Of a stretch of DNA of 28,232 nucleotides, positions 7,845 through 15,607 are shown piece by piece; position 1 is the first letter of the stretch; every line of letters begins with the position of its first letter. Location of the stretch: contig NZ_CBFIIK010000021.1 in assembly GCF_965662675.1 (NCBI RefSeq), positions 1 through 28,232 on the forward strand. The letters are read 5' to 3'. Source of the DNA: Roseicyclus sp965662675. GTDB lineage: Bacteria; Pseudomonadota; Alphaproteobacteria; Rhodobacterales; Rhodobacteraceae. The notes under the pieces were generated by a model. The model had not been told where the DNA came from. It ran no database searches and saw only the letters and a list, made by a program, of their open reading frames with translations. A program made the translations under genes and the position numbers.

Positions 7845-8726
7845 ATGACGAACATGAACCTCTATTCGCGCGGTGACCGGGCCTTTGTCACCCTCAACAT
7901 GGTGCTGATCGGGGTCTTCGCACTCTCGACACTTTACCCGTTCATCTACATCGCCTCACTGTCACTGAGCAGCGGCTTCGAGGCGCGTGCAGGCAACGTC
8001 TTGCTGACCCCTGTGGGCTTTACACTGGAAGCGTACGAACGGGTACTGTCGGAACCGCAGTTCTGGACCAGCTACCGCAACACCTTCATCTACACCATCG
8101 GCGGCACCTTGATGAGCCTAGCGTTCATCATCCCCGGCGCCTACGCCCTGTCGCGTCCGCAGCTTTATGGGCGGCGGTTCTGGAACCTGATGGTGGCCTT
8201 CACCATGTGGTTCAATGCGGGCCTCATCCCGTTCTTCCTCAACATGCGCGACCTCGGCCTGCTGGATAGCTACTTCGGCATCATCATCGGATTTGCCGTC
8301 AACGGCTTCAACCTGATCTTGCTGCGCAACTTCTTCGAGTCGATCCCCAAAAGCTTCGAAGAAGCCGCTCGGATGGACGGCGCCAACGAGTTCCAGGTGT
8401 TGTGGAAGGTCTTCGTGCCGCTTTCCAAGCCCGCCATCGCCACCATCGCCCTGTTTTGCGTCGTGGGGCGTTGGAACGGCTTCTTTTGGGCCATGGTGCT
8501 CTTGCAAGACGAAGAGAAGATCCCACTGCAGGTCTACTTGCGCCACGTCATCGTCGAACTCAGCGACGACGAGGAATTCGCCAACAGCCTGCTGACCAGC
8601 AGCTATTCCTTCGAGACCGTCAGCGCGGCGATCATCGTCTGCTCGATCATACCGATCCTGCTCATCTACCCGTTCCTTCAGAAGTATTTCACCAAGGGCA
8701 TCATGCTCGGCGGTGTGAAGGAATGA
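7845..8726 (+). CDS. Sugar ABC transporter permease, YtcP/AlgM2-like
   Basis: Inner-membrane permease of 293 aa with six predicted spans. The EAA loop is at about 172-192 (EEAARMDGANEFQVLWKVF). The segment MWFNAGLIPFFLNMRDLGLL and the C-terminal YFTKGIMLGGVKE are hallmarks of the YtcP branch of polysaccharide-type importers. The start at 7845 is supported by AAGGAAG just upstream; an open frame from 7791 overlaps the preceding gene and lacks support. It partners the LplB-like subunit. A 26-bp gap with AGGGAGGA leads to the binding-protein gene. Confidence 0.92.
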   Translation: MTNMNLYSRGDRAFVTLNMVLIGVFALSTLYPFIYIASLSLSSGFEARAGNVLLTPVGFTLEAYERVLSEPQFWTSYRNTFIYTIGGTLMSLAFIIPGAYALSRPQLYGRRFWNLMVAFTMWFNAGLIPFFLNMRDLGLLDSYFGIIIGFAVNGFNLILLRNFFESIPKSFEEAARMDGANEFQVLWKVFVPLSKPAIATIALFCVVGRWNGFFWAMVLLQDEEKIPLQVYLRHVIVELSDDEEFANSLLTSSYSFETVSAAIIVCSIIPILLIYPFLQKYFTKGIMLGGVKE

Positions 8727-8752
8727 CCATTTTCGCAACCAGGGAGGAACAA

Positions 8753-10300
8753 ATGCGAAAGACATCCCTTACATTGGCCATCATGGCCTGCACGGCCCTG
8801 ACCGCCCCGGCGTTTGCCGACGGACATCTGATGATCGTCGAGGAACCGCTCGAGCTGACCATTCACATGCACTGGCCCCGTGCGCAGGGCTACGACGAGA
8901 ACTATCCCGTCGAGCAAGCCGCCCGCGAGATGACCGGCATCCATCTGATCGACGCGACAGCCGGGCGCAACTCCACCAATAGCCGTGAGGCGATGAACCT
9001 GCTTCTGGCGCAGGGCGATCTTCCCGATATCGTCGGCGGCCACCTGATCCAGCAACCGGTCAACGAATACGGCCCCCAAGGTGCCTTCCTACCGCTCAAC
9101 GAGCTGGTGGCCGAGCATGCGCCGAACATCCAAGCCTTCTGGGATGCCCATCCCGAGCTGCAGGCCGCGATCACGGCCTATGACGGCAATTACTACTACA
9201 TCCCCTATCTGCCCGATGGCGAATTCGGACGCGCATGGTTCGTACGGCAGGATTGGCTCGACGCGCTCGGGCTGCAACAGCCGCAGAACGTGAACGAGCT
9301 TTACGACGTACTCGTCGCCTTCCGCGACCGCGACCCCAACGGCAACGGCATGAAGGACGAAATCCCGTATTTCGCCCGCCAATGGGAAGAGGTCGCCCGC
9401 CTCCTGACGCTCTGGGATGCGCGCTCCTCCGGGTCGGACACCTATCACGACTTCTACGTGAACAGCGACGGGCAGGTCGCCCATCCCTATGCGGTCGACT
9501 CCTATCGCGAAGGCCTTGCCAACATCGCGCAATGGTATGCAGAGGGCCTGATTGACCCCGAAATCTTCACGCGCGGCTCCTCGGCGCGGGATTACCTGCT
9601 GTCCGAGAACCTCGGCGGCGTGACTCATGATTGGTTCGCCTCGACCGCCGGCTACAATGCCGCATTGGCCGAAAGCGTGCCGGGCTTCGATTTCATACCC
9701 TTCCTGCCGCCAGAATCGGCGGGAGGCGTGCGGATGGCCGAACACCGCCGCATCCCGATCAAGCCCGATGGCTGGGCGATCAGCTTCGCCAACGAGAACC
9801 CGATCGAAACCATCCGCTACTTTGACTTCTGGTTCACCGAGGAAGGCCGCAACATGGCCAATTTCGGGGTCGAAGGCGTGCATTTCGACGTGATCGACGG
9901 CGAGCCGATCTATCGCTCCGAGATCTTGAACTCGGACCGCGCGGTGAACAGCCAGATGTACGAAATCGGCGCCCAGATCCAGCGCGGCTACTGGCAGGAC
10001 TACCGCTATGAATGGCAGTGGACCTCCGAGGCCGCACGCGCGGGCATCGAACTCTATTCGCAGCATGATCTCCTCGTGCCGCAGTTCTTGGGCGTGTCGT
10101 TCAACGAGGAAGAGCAGGCCATTTACGACCGCTACTGGCCCTCGATCCGCACCTATATGCTGGAACGTCAGCAGGCTTGGGTTCTGGGCTCGGGCGATGT
10201 CACGGCGGATTGGGACGACTACGTCTCAACCCTCGCCGACATGGGCCTCGACCAAGTCCTCGAGGTGATGAATTCCGCCTACGCACGCCAGGGTTCCTGA
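8753..10300 (+). CDS. Extracellular solute-binding protein, family 1, AlgQ/LplA-like
   Basis: Periplasmic binding protein of 515 aa, the large size typical of AlgQ1/AlgQ2. A signal peptide runs to about A22 (APAFA before DGH) and there is no lipobox cysteine. An EF-hand-like loop, DPNGNGMKDE at residues 194-203, corresponds to the calcium-binding loop known in AlgQ proteins. The start at 8753 was chosen because AGGGAGGA lies four bases upstream and the signal peptide begins there; the open frame extends back to 8402 inside the permease gene. It should capture oligo-uronides and deliver them to the two permeases. A strong stem-loop follows the stop. Alginate as the ligand is inferred from family resemblance and the adjacent PL15-type lyase. 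Confidence 0.9.
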   Translation: MRKTSLTLAIMACTALTAPAFADGHLMIVEEPLELTIHMHWPRAQGYDENYPVEQAAREMTGIHLIDATAGRNSTNSREAMNLLLAQGDLPDIVGGHLIQQPVNEYGPQGAFLPLNELVAEHAPNIQAFWDAHPELQAAITAYDGNYYYIPYLPDGEFGRAWFVRQDWLDALGLQQPQNVNELYDVLVAFRDRDPNGNGMKDEIPYFARQWEEVARLLTLWDARSSGSDTYHDFYVNSDGQVAHPYAVDSYREGLANIAQWYAEGLIDPEIFTRGSSARDYLLSENLGGVTHDWFASTAGYNAALAESVPGFDFIPFLPPESAGGVRMAEHRRIPIKPDGWAISFANENPIETIRYFDFWFTEEGRNMANFGVEGVHFDVIDGEPIYRSEILNSDRAVNSQMYEIGAQIQRGYWQDYRYEWQWTSEAARAGIELYSQHDLLVPQFLGVSFNEEEQAIYDRYWPSIRTYMLERQQAWVLGSGDVTADWDDYVSTLADMGLDQVLEVMNSAYARQGS

Positions 10301-10314
10301 GCGTGACCTGAACC

Positions 10315-10348
10315 GGCGGGGCGCGTGACATCGGGCGCGCGCCCCGCC
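10315..10348 (+). terminator. Intercistronic GC-rich stem-loop after the binding-protein gene
   Basis: A perfect 11-bp inverted repeat: GGCGGGGCGCG at 10315-10325 pairs with CGCGCCCCGCC at 10338-10348 around a 12-base loop. It lies 15 bp after the binding-protein stop and 31 bp before the lyase start. Only a short pyrimidine run follows, so it may be a partial terminator or an mRNA-end stabiliser giving more binding protein than lyase. Confidence 0.65.
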
Positions 10349-10379
10349 CCTTCTTCGCACCCCCTATTCGGACGACCAC

Positions 10380-12701
10380 ATGCCTCCCGACGCCCTCCAG
10401 ACACTCGACGAGCCGACCGCCGGTCGCCTGATGATCCGCTACGCGCCCACGCCCGAAACCGAGATCACCGAGAACCCGCCGCGTTTCACCTGGCTGCCGG
10501 TGATCGAAGACGAGGCCGCCTATGTGCTGCGCCTGTCGACCGACCCGAAATTCCCCAAGGGCAAGACCCTGCTGTTCGAGCGACTCCCGCTGAACATCTT
10601 CACCCCCGACCGTGCGCTCGATCCGGGTGATTGGCACTGGTCCTATGCCGTGTGCGACCCCAATACCGGCGCGATCCTCACCAATTGGAGCAAGCCCCGC
10701 GCTTTTCACCTGCCCGAAGGGCTGCCGCAAACGCCCCTGCCCGCCCGGGCCGTGCGTCTGGCGAGCGCCGAGCGCGCACACCCGCGCCTGTGGATGACAC
10801 CCGCGCGGCTGCAGCACTTCGCCAAGGCCGTTGCCCAAGACCCCGATCATTGCACTTGGTCCATCTTCTGGCGAGACAGCGTGCTGCCGTGGATGGACCG
10901 CGAGATCACCCCCGAACCCGCCGGCTATCCCGGCCACAAGCGCGTGGCCTCGATCTGGCGGCAGACCTATATCGACTGCCAGGAACTGCTCTACGCGATC
11001 CGCCACCTTGCCATCGGCGGCACGGTCACTGACGACGCGGCGATGCGCGCCCGCGCCAAGGAGTGGTTGCTCTCGGCGGCCCGCTGGAACCCAACGGGGA
11101 CCACCTCGCGCGCCTATACCGACGAATGGGCCTTCCGCGTGAACCTCGCGCTGGCCTGGGGCTATGACTGGCTCCATGACCTGCTCGACGATGAAGAACG
11201 CGCGCTTGTGCGCGCAGCCTTGCTGGCCCGCACAAGCGAGACCGCCGATCATGTAATCCGCAACGCGCGCATCCATCTCTTTCCATATGACAGCCACGCC
11301 GTGCGCGCGGTGTCAGCCGTCATCATTCCGGCTGCCATCGCCCTTCTGGACGAGGCCGAGGAGGCCGAGGGATGGCTGCACTACGCCATCGAGTTCCTCT
11401 CGACCGTCTATTCCCCTTGGGGCGATAGCGATGGCGGATGGGCAGAAGGGCCGCATTACTGGATGACCGGAATGGCCTACCTGATCGATGCCGCCAACCT
11501 ACTTAAAGGCTATACCGGCATCGACCTCTACCAGCGCCCGTTCTTCCAGAAGACCGGAGATTTCCCGCTCTATACCAAGGCCCCCGATACCCGCCGCGCC
11601 ACCTTCGGCGATGACAGCACCATGGGTGACCTGCCAGCGGTCAAGGTCGGCTTCAACCTGCGTCAGTTCGCAGGGGTTACAGGCAACGGCGCCTACCAGT
11701 GGTATTACGACGAGATCACCCGCACCAATCCCGACACCGCCATGGCCTTCTACAACTGGGGCTGGTGGGACTTCAATTTCGACGAACTGACCTATCGTAC
11801 CGATTTTCCGTTGGTCAAAGCGACCCCGCCCGAAGATGGGCTGCGCTGGTTCAAGGGTATCGGCTGGGCGGCGATACAAAAGGCCATGGCCGACCCCGAG
11901 AACCACCTGCAATTCGTCATGAAATCCTCGCCTTTCGGCTCGATCAGCCATAGCCACGGCGACCAGAATGCCTTCTGCCTCTCCGCTTTCGGCGAAGACC
12001 TCGCTATTCAATCGGGCCACTATGTTGCCTTCAATTCGACCATGCACCAGAATTGGCGGCGCCAGACCCGGTCGAAGAACGCGATCTTGATCGACGGCAA
12101 GGGGCAATACGCGGGCAAGGACAAGCCGCTGGCCATGGCCGCCGCGGGCAGCCTCGAAATGGTCGCAGACCGGGGCGATCACATCTACATTCGGGGCGAT
12201 GCCACCGCGGCCTATGCCACGCTGACGCCCGAGGTCACGCAAGCCACGCGCGAGGTTTATTTCGTCAACGGCGAATACTTCGTGATCGTCGACAGCATCG
12301 ATGCAACGAAACCCGTCACGATTGACTGGCTGCTGCACGCCAACGCGCCGATGGCGCTGGGCGCTTCCAGCTTCCGCTACACCGGAAAACGTGCGGGCTT
12401 CTACGGGCAGGTCTTGTGGTCGGAGGCCGGCACGCCAAGCCTGTCGCAAGACACCGGCTTTCCAGATGTCGACAGCGCCGAATACAAAGGCCTGCAGGTC
12501 AGCACCTGCCTGACGGCCAGCTTCCCCAAAGCCACCCGCCACCGCATCGCAACGCTGCTGGTCCCTTACACGCTCTCAGCCCCGCGGCGCGTGTTCAGCT
12601 TTCTCGACGATCAGGGCTACGACTGCGACCTCTACTTCACCGATGCCAGCGACCGGACCTTCAAGGTCGTGGTCCCCAAGACATTCGACGTCGGCGTCTG
12701 A
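10380..12701 (+). CDS. PL15-type oligo-alginate exo-lyase (heparinase II/III-like, Atu3025-like)
   Basis: Polysaccharide lyase of 773 aa without signal peptide, so probably cytoplasmic. The N-terminal DUF4962-type beta domain begins with ENPPRFTWLP (31-40), followed by an alpha/alpha toroid and a C-terminal heparinase II/III beta-sandwich. By memory of Agrobacterium exo-alginate lyase Atu3025 (776 aa), the important residues R199, H311, Y365, W467 and H531 all reappear here shifted by five: R194, H306 (YDSHAV), Y360 (EGPHYW), W462 and H526 (SHSHGDQN). It should cleave imported oligo-alginate from the end, giving unsaturated monouronate. The neighbours (importer before; SDR, KdgF and KDG kinase after) fit. 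The ribosome binding site is weak (GGACGA). A subset of PL15 acts on heparin/GAG, so another unsaturated-uronate polymer is not excluded. Confidence 0.88.
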   Translation: MPPDALQTLDEPTAGRLMIRYAPTPETEITENPPRFTWLPVIEDEAAYVLRLSTDPKFPKGKTLLFERLPLNIFTPDRALDPGDWHWSYAVCDPNTGAILTNWSKPRAFHLPEGLPQTPLPARAVRLASAERAHPRLWMTPARLQHFAKAVAQDPDHCTWSIFWRDSVLPWMDREITPEPAGYPGHKRVASIWRQTYIDCQELLYAIRHLAIGGTVTDDAAMRARAKEWLLSAARWNPTGTTSRAYTDEWAFRVNLALAWGYDWLHDLLDDEERALVRAALLARTSETADHVIRNARIHLFPYDSHAVRAVSAVIIPAAIALLDEAEEAEGWLHYAIEFLSTVYSPWGDSDGGWAEGPHYWMTGMAYLIDAANLLKGYTGIDLYQRPFFQKTGDFPLYTKAPDTRRATFGDDSTMGDLPAVKVGFNLRQFAGVTGNGAYQWYYDEITRTNPDTAMAFYNWGWWDFNFDELTYRTDFPLVKATPPEDGLRWFKGIGWAAIQKAMADPENHLQFVMKSSPFGSISHSHGDQNAFCLSAFGEDLAIQSGHYVAFNSTMHQNWRRQTRSKNAILIDGKGQYAGKDKPLAMAAAGSLEMVADRGDHIYIRGDATAAYATLTPEVTQATREVYFVNGEYFVIVDSIDATKPVTIDWLLHANAPMALGASSFRYTGKRAGFYGQVLWSEAGTPSLSQDTGFPDVDSAEYKGLQVSTCLTASFPKATRHRIATLLVPYTLSAPRRVFSFLDDQGYDCDLYFTDASDRTFKVVVPKTFDVGV

Positions 12702-12732
12702 TGCCGACCATAAAAGGACAGGAAAGAACGAC

Positions 12733-13476
12733 ATGAAACTCAAGGGAAAAACCGCCATCATCACCGGCGGCGGCCGCGATATCGGTCGCGCTTGCGCAGT
12801 GAAACTCGCCTCCGAAGGTGCCAATGTGGCGATCAATTATTTCGCGTCAAGCGCCGGGGCGGAACAGACCCTCGCCGAGATCGCGGCATTGGGTGGGCGC
12901 GCGATCGCCATGCAGGGCGACCTGAACAATCCCGCCGATGCCGCGGCGCTGGTTGCCCGCACCCTCGCAGAATTCGGCAGCGTCGACATACTGGTCAACA
13001 ATGCCGGCGGCCTGATCGCGCGCAAGACACTGGCCGAGATGGAACTGTCGCATTGGCACGCGGTCATGGACCTGAACCTGACCAGCACCGTCTCGATGAT
13101 CAAGGCCTGCCTGCCCCACATGACCAGCGGCACCATCGTCAACCTCGCCAGCCAAGCAGGCCGTGACGGCGGCGGGCCGGGCGCTGTGGCCTATGCCACC
13201 GCCAAGGGCGCCGTGATAACACTGACCCGCGGGCTGGCCAAGGAGCTGGGCCCCGCGATCCGCGTCAACGCGCTTTGCCCCGGCATGATCGATACAGATT
13301 TCCACAACATCCACACCGCCGACGCCGCCCGTCGCGGATTCGAGGCCGCAGCCCCCGTCAAGCGGCAGGGCGTCCCCGCAGATACCGCCAATCTGGTTCT
13401 TTTTCTGGCCTGCGAAGATAGCGCCTTCATTACTGGCGCAAATATCGACATCAATGGCGGCATGCTGTTCAGTTGA
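12733..13476 (+). CDS. Short-chain dehydrogenase, probable DEH (4-deoxy-5-hexoseulose uronate) reductase
   Basis: SDR-family oxidoreductase of 247 aa. The cofactor motif TGGGRDIG is at 11-18, NNAG at 89-92, and the tetrad is N115, S140, Y154 and K158. The C-terminus ends DINGGMLFS. The start at 12733 follows an AGGAAAG ribosome binding site; an open frame from 12643 overlaps the lyase. In Sphingomonas (A1-R) and Agrobacterium (next to Atu3025) an SDR reduces DEH, the open form of the lyase product, directly to KDG; this gene occupies the same place. It is distinct from KduD at 457-1212, so the locus has two SDRs converging on KDG. NADH or NADPH preference cannot be read with certainty. A general sugar-acid dehydrogenase is the alternative. 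Confidence 0.78.
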   Translation: MKLKGKTAIITGGGRDIGRACAVKLASEGANVAINYFASSAGAEQTLAEIAALGGRAIAMQGDLNNPADAAALVARTLAEFGSVDILVNNAGGLIARKTLAEMELSHWHAVMDLNLTSTVSMIKACLPHMTSGTIVNLASQAGRDGGGPGAVAYATAKGAVITLTRGLAKELGPAIRVNALCPGMIDTDFHNIHTADAARRGFEAAAPVKRQGVPADTANLVLFLACEDSAFITGANIDINGGMLFS

Positions 13477-13499
13477 GTCTGACCCTGCGGAGACATGAC

Positions 13500-13811
13500 A
13501 TGACCGACTTTCCCATCGTGCCTACAGGCGAAAACGTGTCGCGGCAGGTGCTTTCGGACCATCCCGAACTGATGGTGGTTGCCTTCCGTTTCGCGGCGAC
13601 GGGCGCGGTGGGCGCGCTGCACAACCACCCACATGTGCAATCGACCTATGTCGAAAGCGGCCGCTTTCGCTTCACCCTTGGCGATGAGCAGCGCGAGGTC
13701 GGACCCGGCGACAGCTTCGTGGTCCCCTCGGGCATGACCCATGGCTGCGTCTGTATCGAACCGGGCCAGCTGGTGGATTGCTTCACGCCGCGCCGCGACG
13801 ATTTCCTCTGA
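13500..13811 (+). CDS. kdgF: KdgF-type cupin, unsaturated monouronate ring-opening enzyme
   Basis: Small single-domain cupin of 103 aa, close to the usual KdgF length. KdgF speeds conversion of 4,5-unsaturated monouronates into the linear ketonised form, for both pectin and alginate pathways. Visible features are the metal-site segment HNHPHVQSTYV at 41-51 (H41, H43 or H45, and Q47), GDSFVVPSGMTHG with H81, and the very characteristic C-terminus DCFTPRRDDFL. The start at 13500 uses GGAG nine bases upstream; an overlapping ATG at 13495 is in a frame that stops at once. It lies 23 bp after the SDR and 19 bp before KDG kinase, exactly where the pathway step is needed. Confidence 0.88.
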   Translation: MTDFPIVPTGENVSRQVLSDHPELMVVAFRFAATGAVGALHNHPHVQSTYVESGRFRFTLGDEQREVGPGDSFVVPSGMTHGCVCIEPGQLVDCFTPRRDDFL

Positions 13812-13830
13812 CCAGAAGGGGCCGGCCGCA

Positions 13831-14742
13831 ATGCGCTTCTTGGCAATCGGCGAATGCATGGCGGAACTTGCCCCGGCCGAGACGCCGGGCGCGTTTCGGC
13901 TTGGCTTCGCGGGCGATACCTTCAATACCGCATGGTACCTCGCGCGGCTTCGCCCCGATGCCTTCGTCGCCTTTTGCAGCGCCGTGGGGACCGACCCGAT
14001 CTCGGACAAGATGACGGCCTTCATGGCCGCAGCCGGTATCGACACCACGCATCTGCGCCAAGTTCCCGACCGAACAGTCGGGCTTTACCTGATCTCGCTC
14101 GACAACGGCGAGCGCAGCTTTTCCTACTGGCGCGGGCAATCGGCGGCGCGCGGCCTTGCCGACGACCCCGCGGCGCTCGACGCCGCCCTCGCGGGGGCCG
14201 ATCTGATCTATGTGTCGGGCATCACGCTGGCGATCCTGTCCGCGCCTGCGCGGCGAACGCTTCTGGACGCGCTGGCGCGCGCGCGTGGTGCAGGGCAAAT
14301 CATCGCCTTCGACCCGAACCTTCGCCCGCGGCTTTGGGCGGACCGGGACGAGATGACGCGAACCATCATGCAAGGTGCCGCCGCAAGCGATATCGTCCTG
14401 CCCTCGTTCGAGGATGAAGCCGTCCATTTCGGCGATGCCGATCCCATCGCGACCACCGCCCGCTATGCCGCCGCCGGGGCCAAGACAGTCATCGTCAAGA
14501 ACGGCGCCAGCGACGTCACCTATCTCGACAGCGGCATAATAGACACCGTCACCGTCGCTCCTCTGGCGCAGATCATCGATACCACTGCCGCTGGCGACAG
14601 CTTCAACGCCGTCATCTTCGCGGGGCTGGGCGGCGAAACACCCCTTGCCGATACCATCGCGCGCGCCTGTCGATTGGCCGGGCAGGTCGTTCAGGCCAAG
14701 GGCGCGCTCGTCCCCGTCAACCCCGCAGACTGCACGCCATAG
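13831..14742 (+). CDS. kdgK: 2-keto-3-deoxygluconate (KDG) kinase, PfkB family
   Basis: Cytoplasmic sugar kinase of 303 aa. It phosphorylates KDG with ATP to KDPG. PfkB signatures are present: GFAGDTFNTA near residues 25-34 for substrate binding, DPNLRPRLW at 161-169, and the anion-hole/catalytic motif DTTAAGDSFNA at 250-260 with catalytic base D256. GDTFNTA and DPNLRPRLW are typical of KdgK within the family. The start at 13831 follows AGAAGGGG; the longer open frame from 13741 lies inside kdgF. It sits after kdgF and before the RraA-fold gene, 19 bp apart, in one operon. The enzyme that should use KDPG (Eda aldolase) is not in the window. Confidence 0.9.
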   Translation: MRFLAIGECMAELAPAETPGAFRLGFAGDTFNTAWYLARLRPDAFVAFCSAVGTDPISDKMTAFMAAAGIDTTHLRQVPDRTVGLYLISLDNGERSFSYWRGQSAARGLADDPAALDAALAGADLIYVSGITLAILSAPARRTLLDALARARGAGQIIAFDPNLRPRLWADRDEMTRTIMQGAAASDIVLPSFEDEAVHFGDADPIATTARYAAAGAKTVIVKNGASDVTYLDSGIIDTVTVAPLAQIIDTTAAGDSFNAVIFAGLGGETPLADTIARACRLAGQVVQAKGALVPVNPADCTP

Positions 14743-14761
14743 CAGCCCCCAAGGAACCCCG

Positions 14762-15514
14762 ATGCCGAACCCAGCCCCCGCAGAAACAATCACACTGCGC
14801 ACCGACACGCTGACACGCTTGGCGCGCGCCAGCACCGCGACGGTCGCCACCCTTCTCTTCAAGCGCGGATATCAAAACGCATTCGTGCAAGGTGTGGCCC
14901 CCTTGGGCACGGGACGGCAGACAATGGTCGGCCCGGCCTATACGTTGCGCCATATCCCTGCGCGGCCTGATACCGACCCGATCACGGCGTTCCGCGAGCG
15001 CGACCATCCGCAGCGCGTGGCCGTCGAGCAATGCCCGGAAGGTGCTGTCCTCGTGATGGATTGCCGCCAAGATGCCTCGGCCGCCTCGGCCGGCACAATC
15101 CTTCTTACCCGGCTCCAGATACGTGGTGCCGCCGGTGTCGTGTCGGACGGCGGCATTCGCGATGCCACGGGTGCAACGGCGCTGGACATGCCCGTCTTCG
15201 CCGCCAAAGCCTCGGCCCCGACCAACCTGACAAAGCATCATGCCATCGATATCGGCCTGCCGATCGCCTGTGGGGGCGTTGCGGTCTATCCCGGCGATAT
15301 CATGCTGGGCGATGGCGATGGTGTGATGGTCATCCCGCGCCATCTGGCCGACGAGATCGCCGAGGAAAGCGTGGAAATGGAAGCCTTCGAGGCATTCGTA
15401 CTGGAAGAGGTCTTGCGCGGCGTGCCGGTGATCGGGCTATACCCGCCGACGGAGCCGGATACTTTGGAGCGCTTCGCCAACCACAAAGCGCAACGCGGCT
15501 CAAAGGCCGATTAA
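14762..15514 (+). CDS. RraA-fold protein, possible HMG/CHA-type class II pyruvate aldolase
   Basis: RraA/menG-like protein of 250 aa with an N-terminal extension of about 20 residues. The hallmark SDGGIRD at 128-134 supplies R133 and D134, which in 4-hydroxy-4-methyl-2-oxoglutarate (HMG) aldolases bind pyruvate and the divalent metal. YPGDIMLGDGDGVMVIPR near 176-193 is the other conserved block. An AAGGAAC ribosome binding site supports the start; the longer frame lies inside kdgK. True E. coli RraA inhibits RNase E, but members encoded in catabolic operons are usually aldolases or decarboxylases of 2-keto acids. As last gene of the operon it could cleave a keto-deoxy sugar acid (KDPG, KDG or 5-keto-4-deoxyglucarate) to pyruvate plus an aldehyde; this is inference. 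Confidence 0.82.
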   Translation: MPNPAPAETITLRTDTLTRLARASTATVATLLFKRGYQNAFVQGVAPLGTGRQTMVGPAYTLRHIPARPDTDPITAFRERDHPQRVAVEQCPEGAVLVMDCRQDASAASAGTILLTRLQIRGAAGVVSDGGIRDATGATALDMPVFAAKASAPTNLTKHHAIDIGLPIACGGVAVYPGDIMLGDGDGVMVIPRHLADEIAEESVEMEAFEAFVLEEVLRGVPVIGLYPPTEPDTLERFANHKAQRGSKAD

Positions 15515-15563
15515 ACACACTGTAGCGATCCTGCGCCCAAGCAGCCGAGCAGCCGTGCTGCGA

Positions 15564-15607
15564 TGGTAATCTCCTCATTGTTAAAGGGGTGCATCCGTAG
15601 AACTTAC
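15564..15607 (+). repeat. Left terminal inverted repeat of the IS3-type element
   Basis: Begins TGGTAATCTCCTC and continues through AAAGGGG and GTAGAA. It aligns imperfectly with the reverse complement of the right end at 16806-16850. It overlaps the last codon of orfB. Confidence 0.6.

Noticed and set aside
10200..11297. Minus-strand open frame of 365 codons opposite the binding-protein end and lyase gene
   Set aside because: Covers two real plus-strand genes and their intergenic hairpin; Gly/Arg-rich shadow.
11499..12542. Minus-strand open frame of 347 codons inside the lyase gene
   Set aside because: Shadow frame of the PL15-type lyase coding strand.
13783..14862. Minus-strand open frame of 359 codons opposite KDG kinase
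   Set aside because: Shadow frame; kdgK has full PfkB motifs on the plus strand.
15549..15561. Small hairpin GCAGC-CGT-GCTGC after the RraA-fold gene
   Set aside because: Five-base stem without a T run; too weak to call a terminator.
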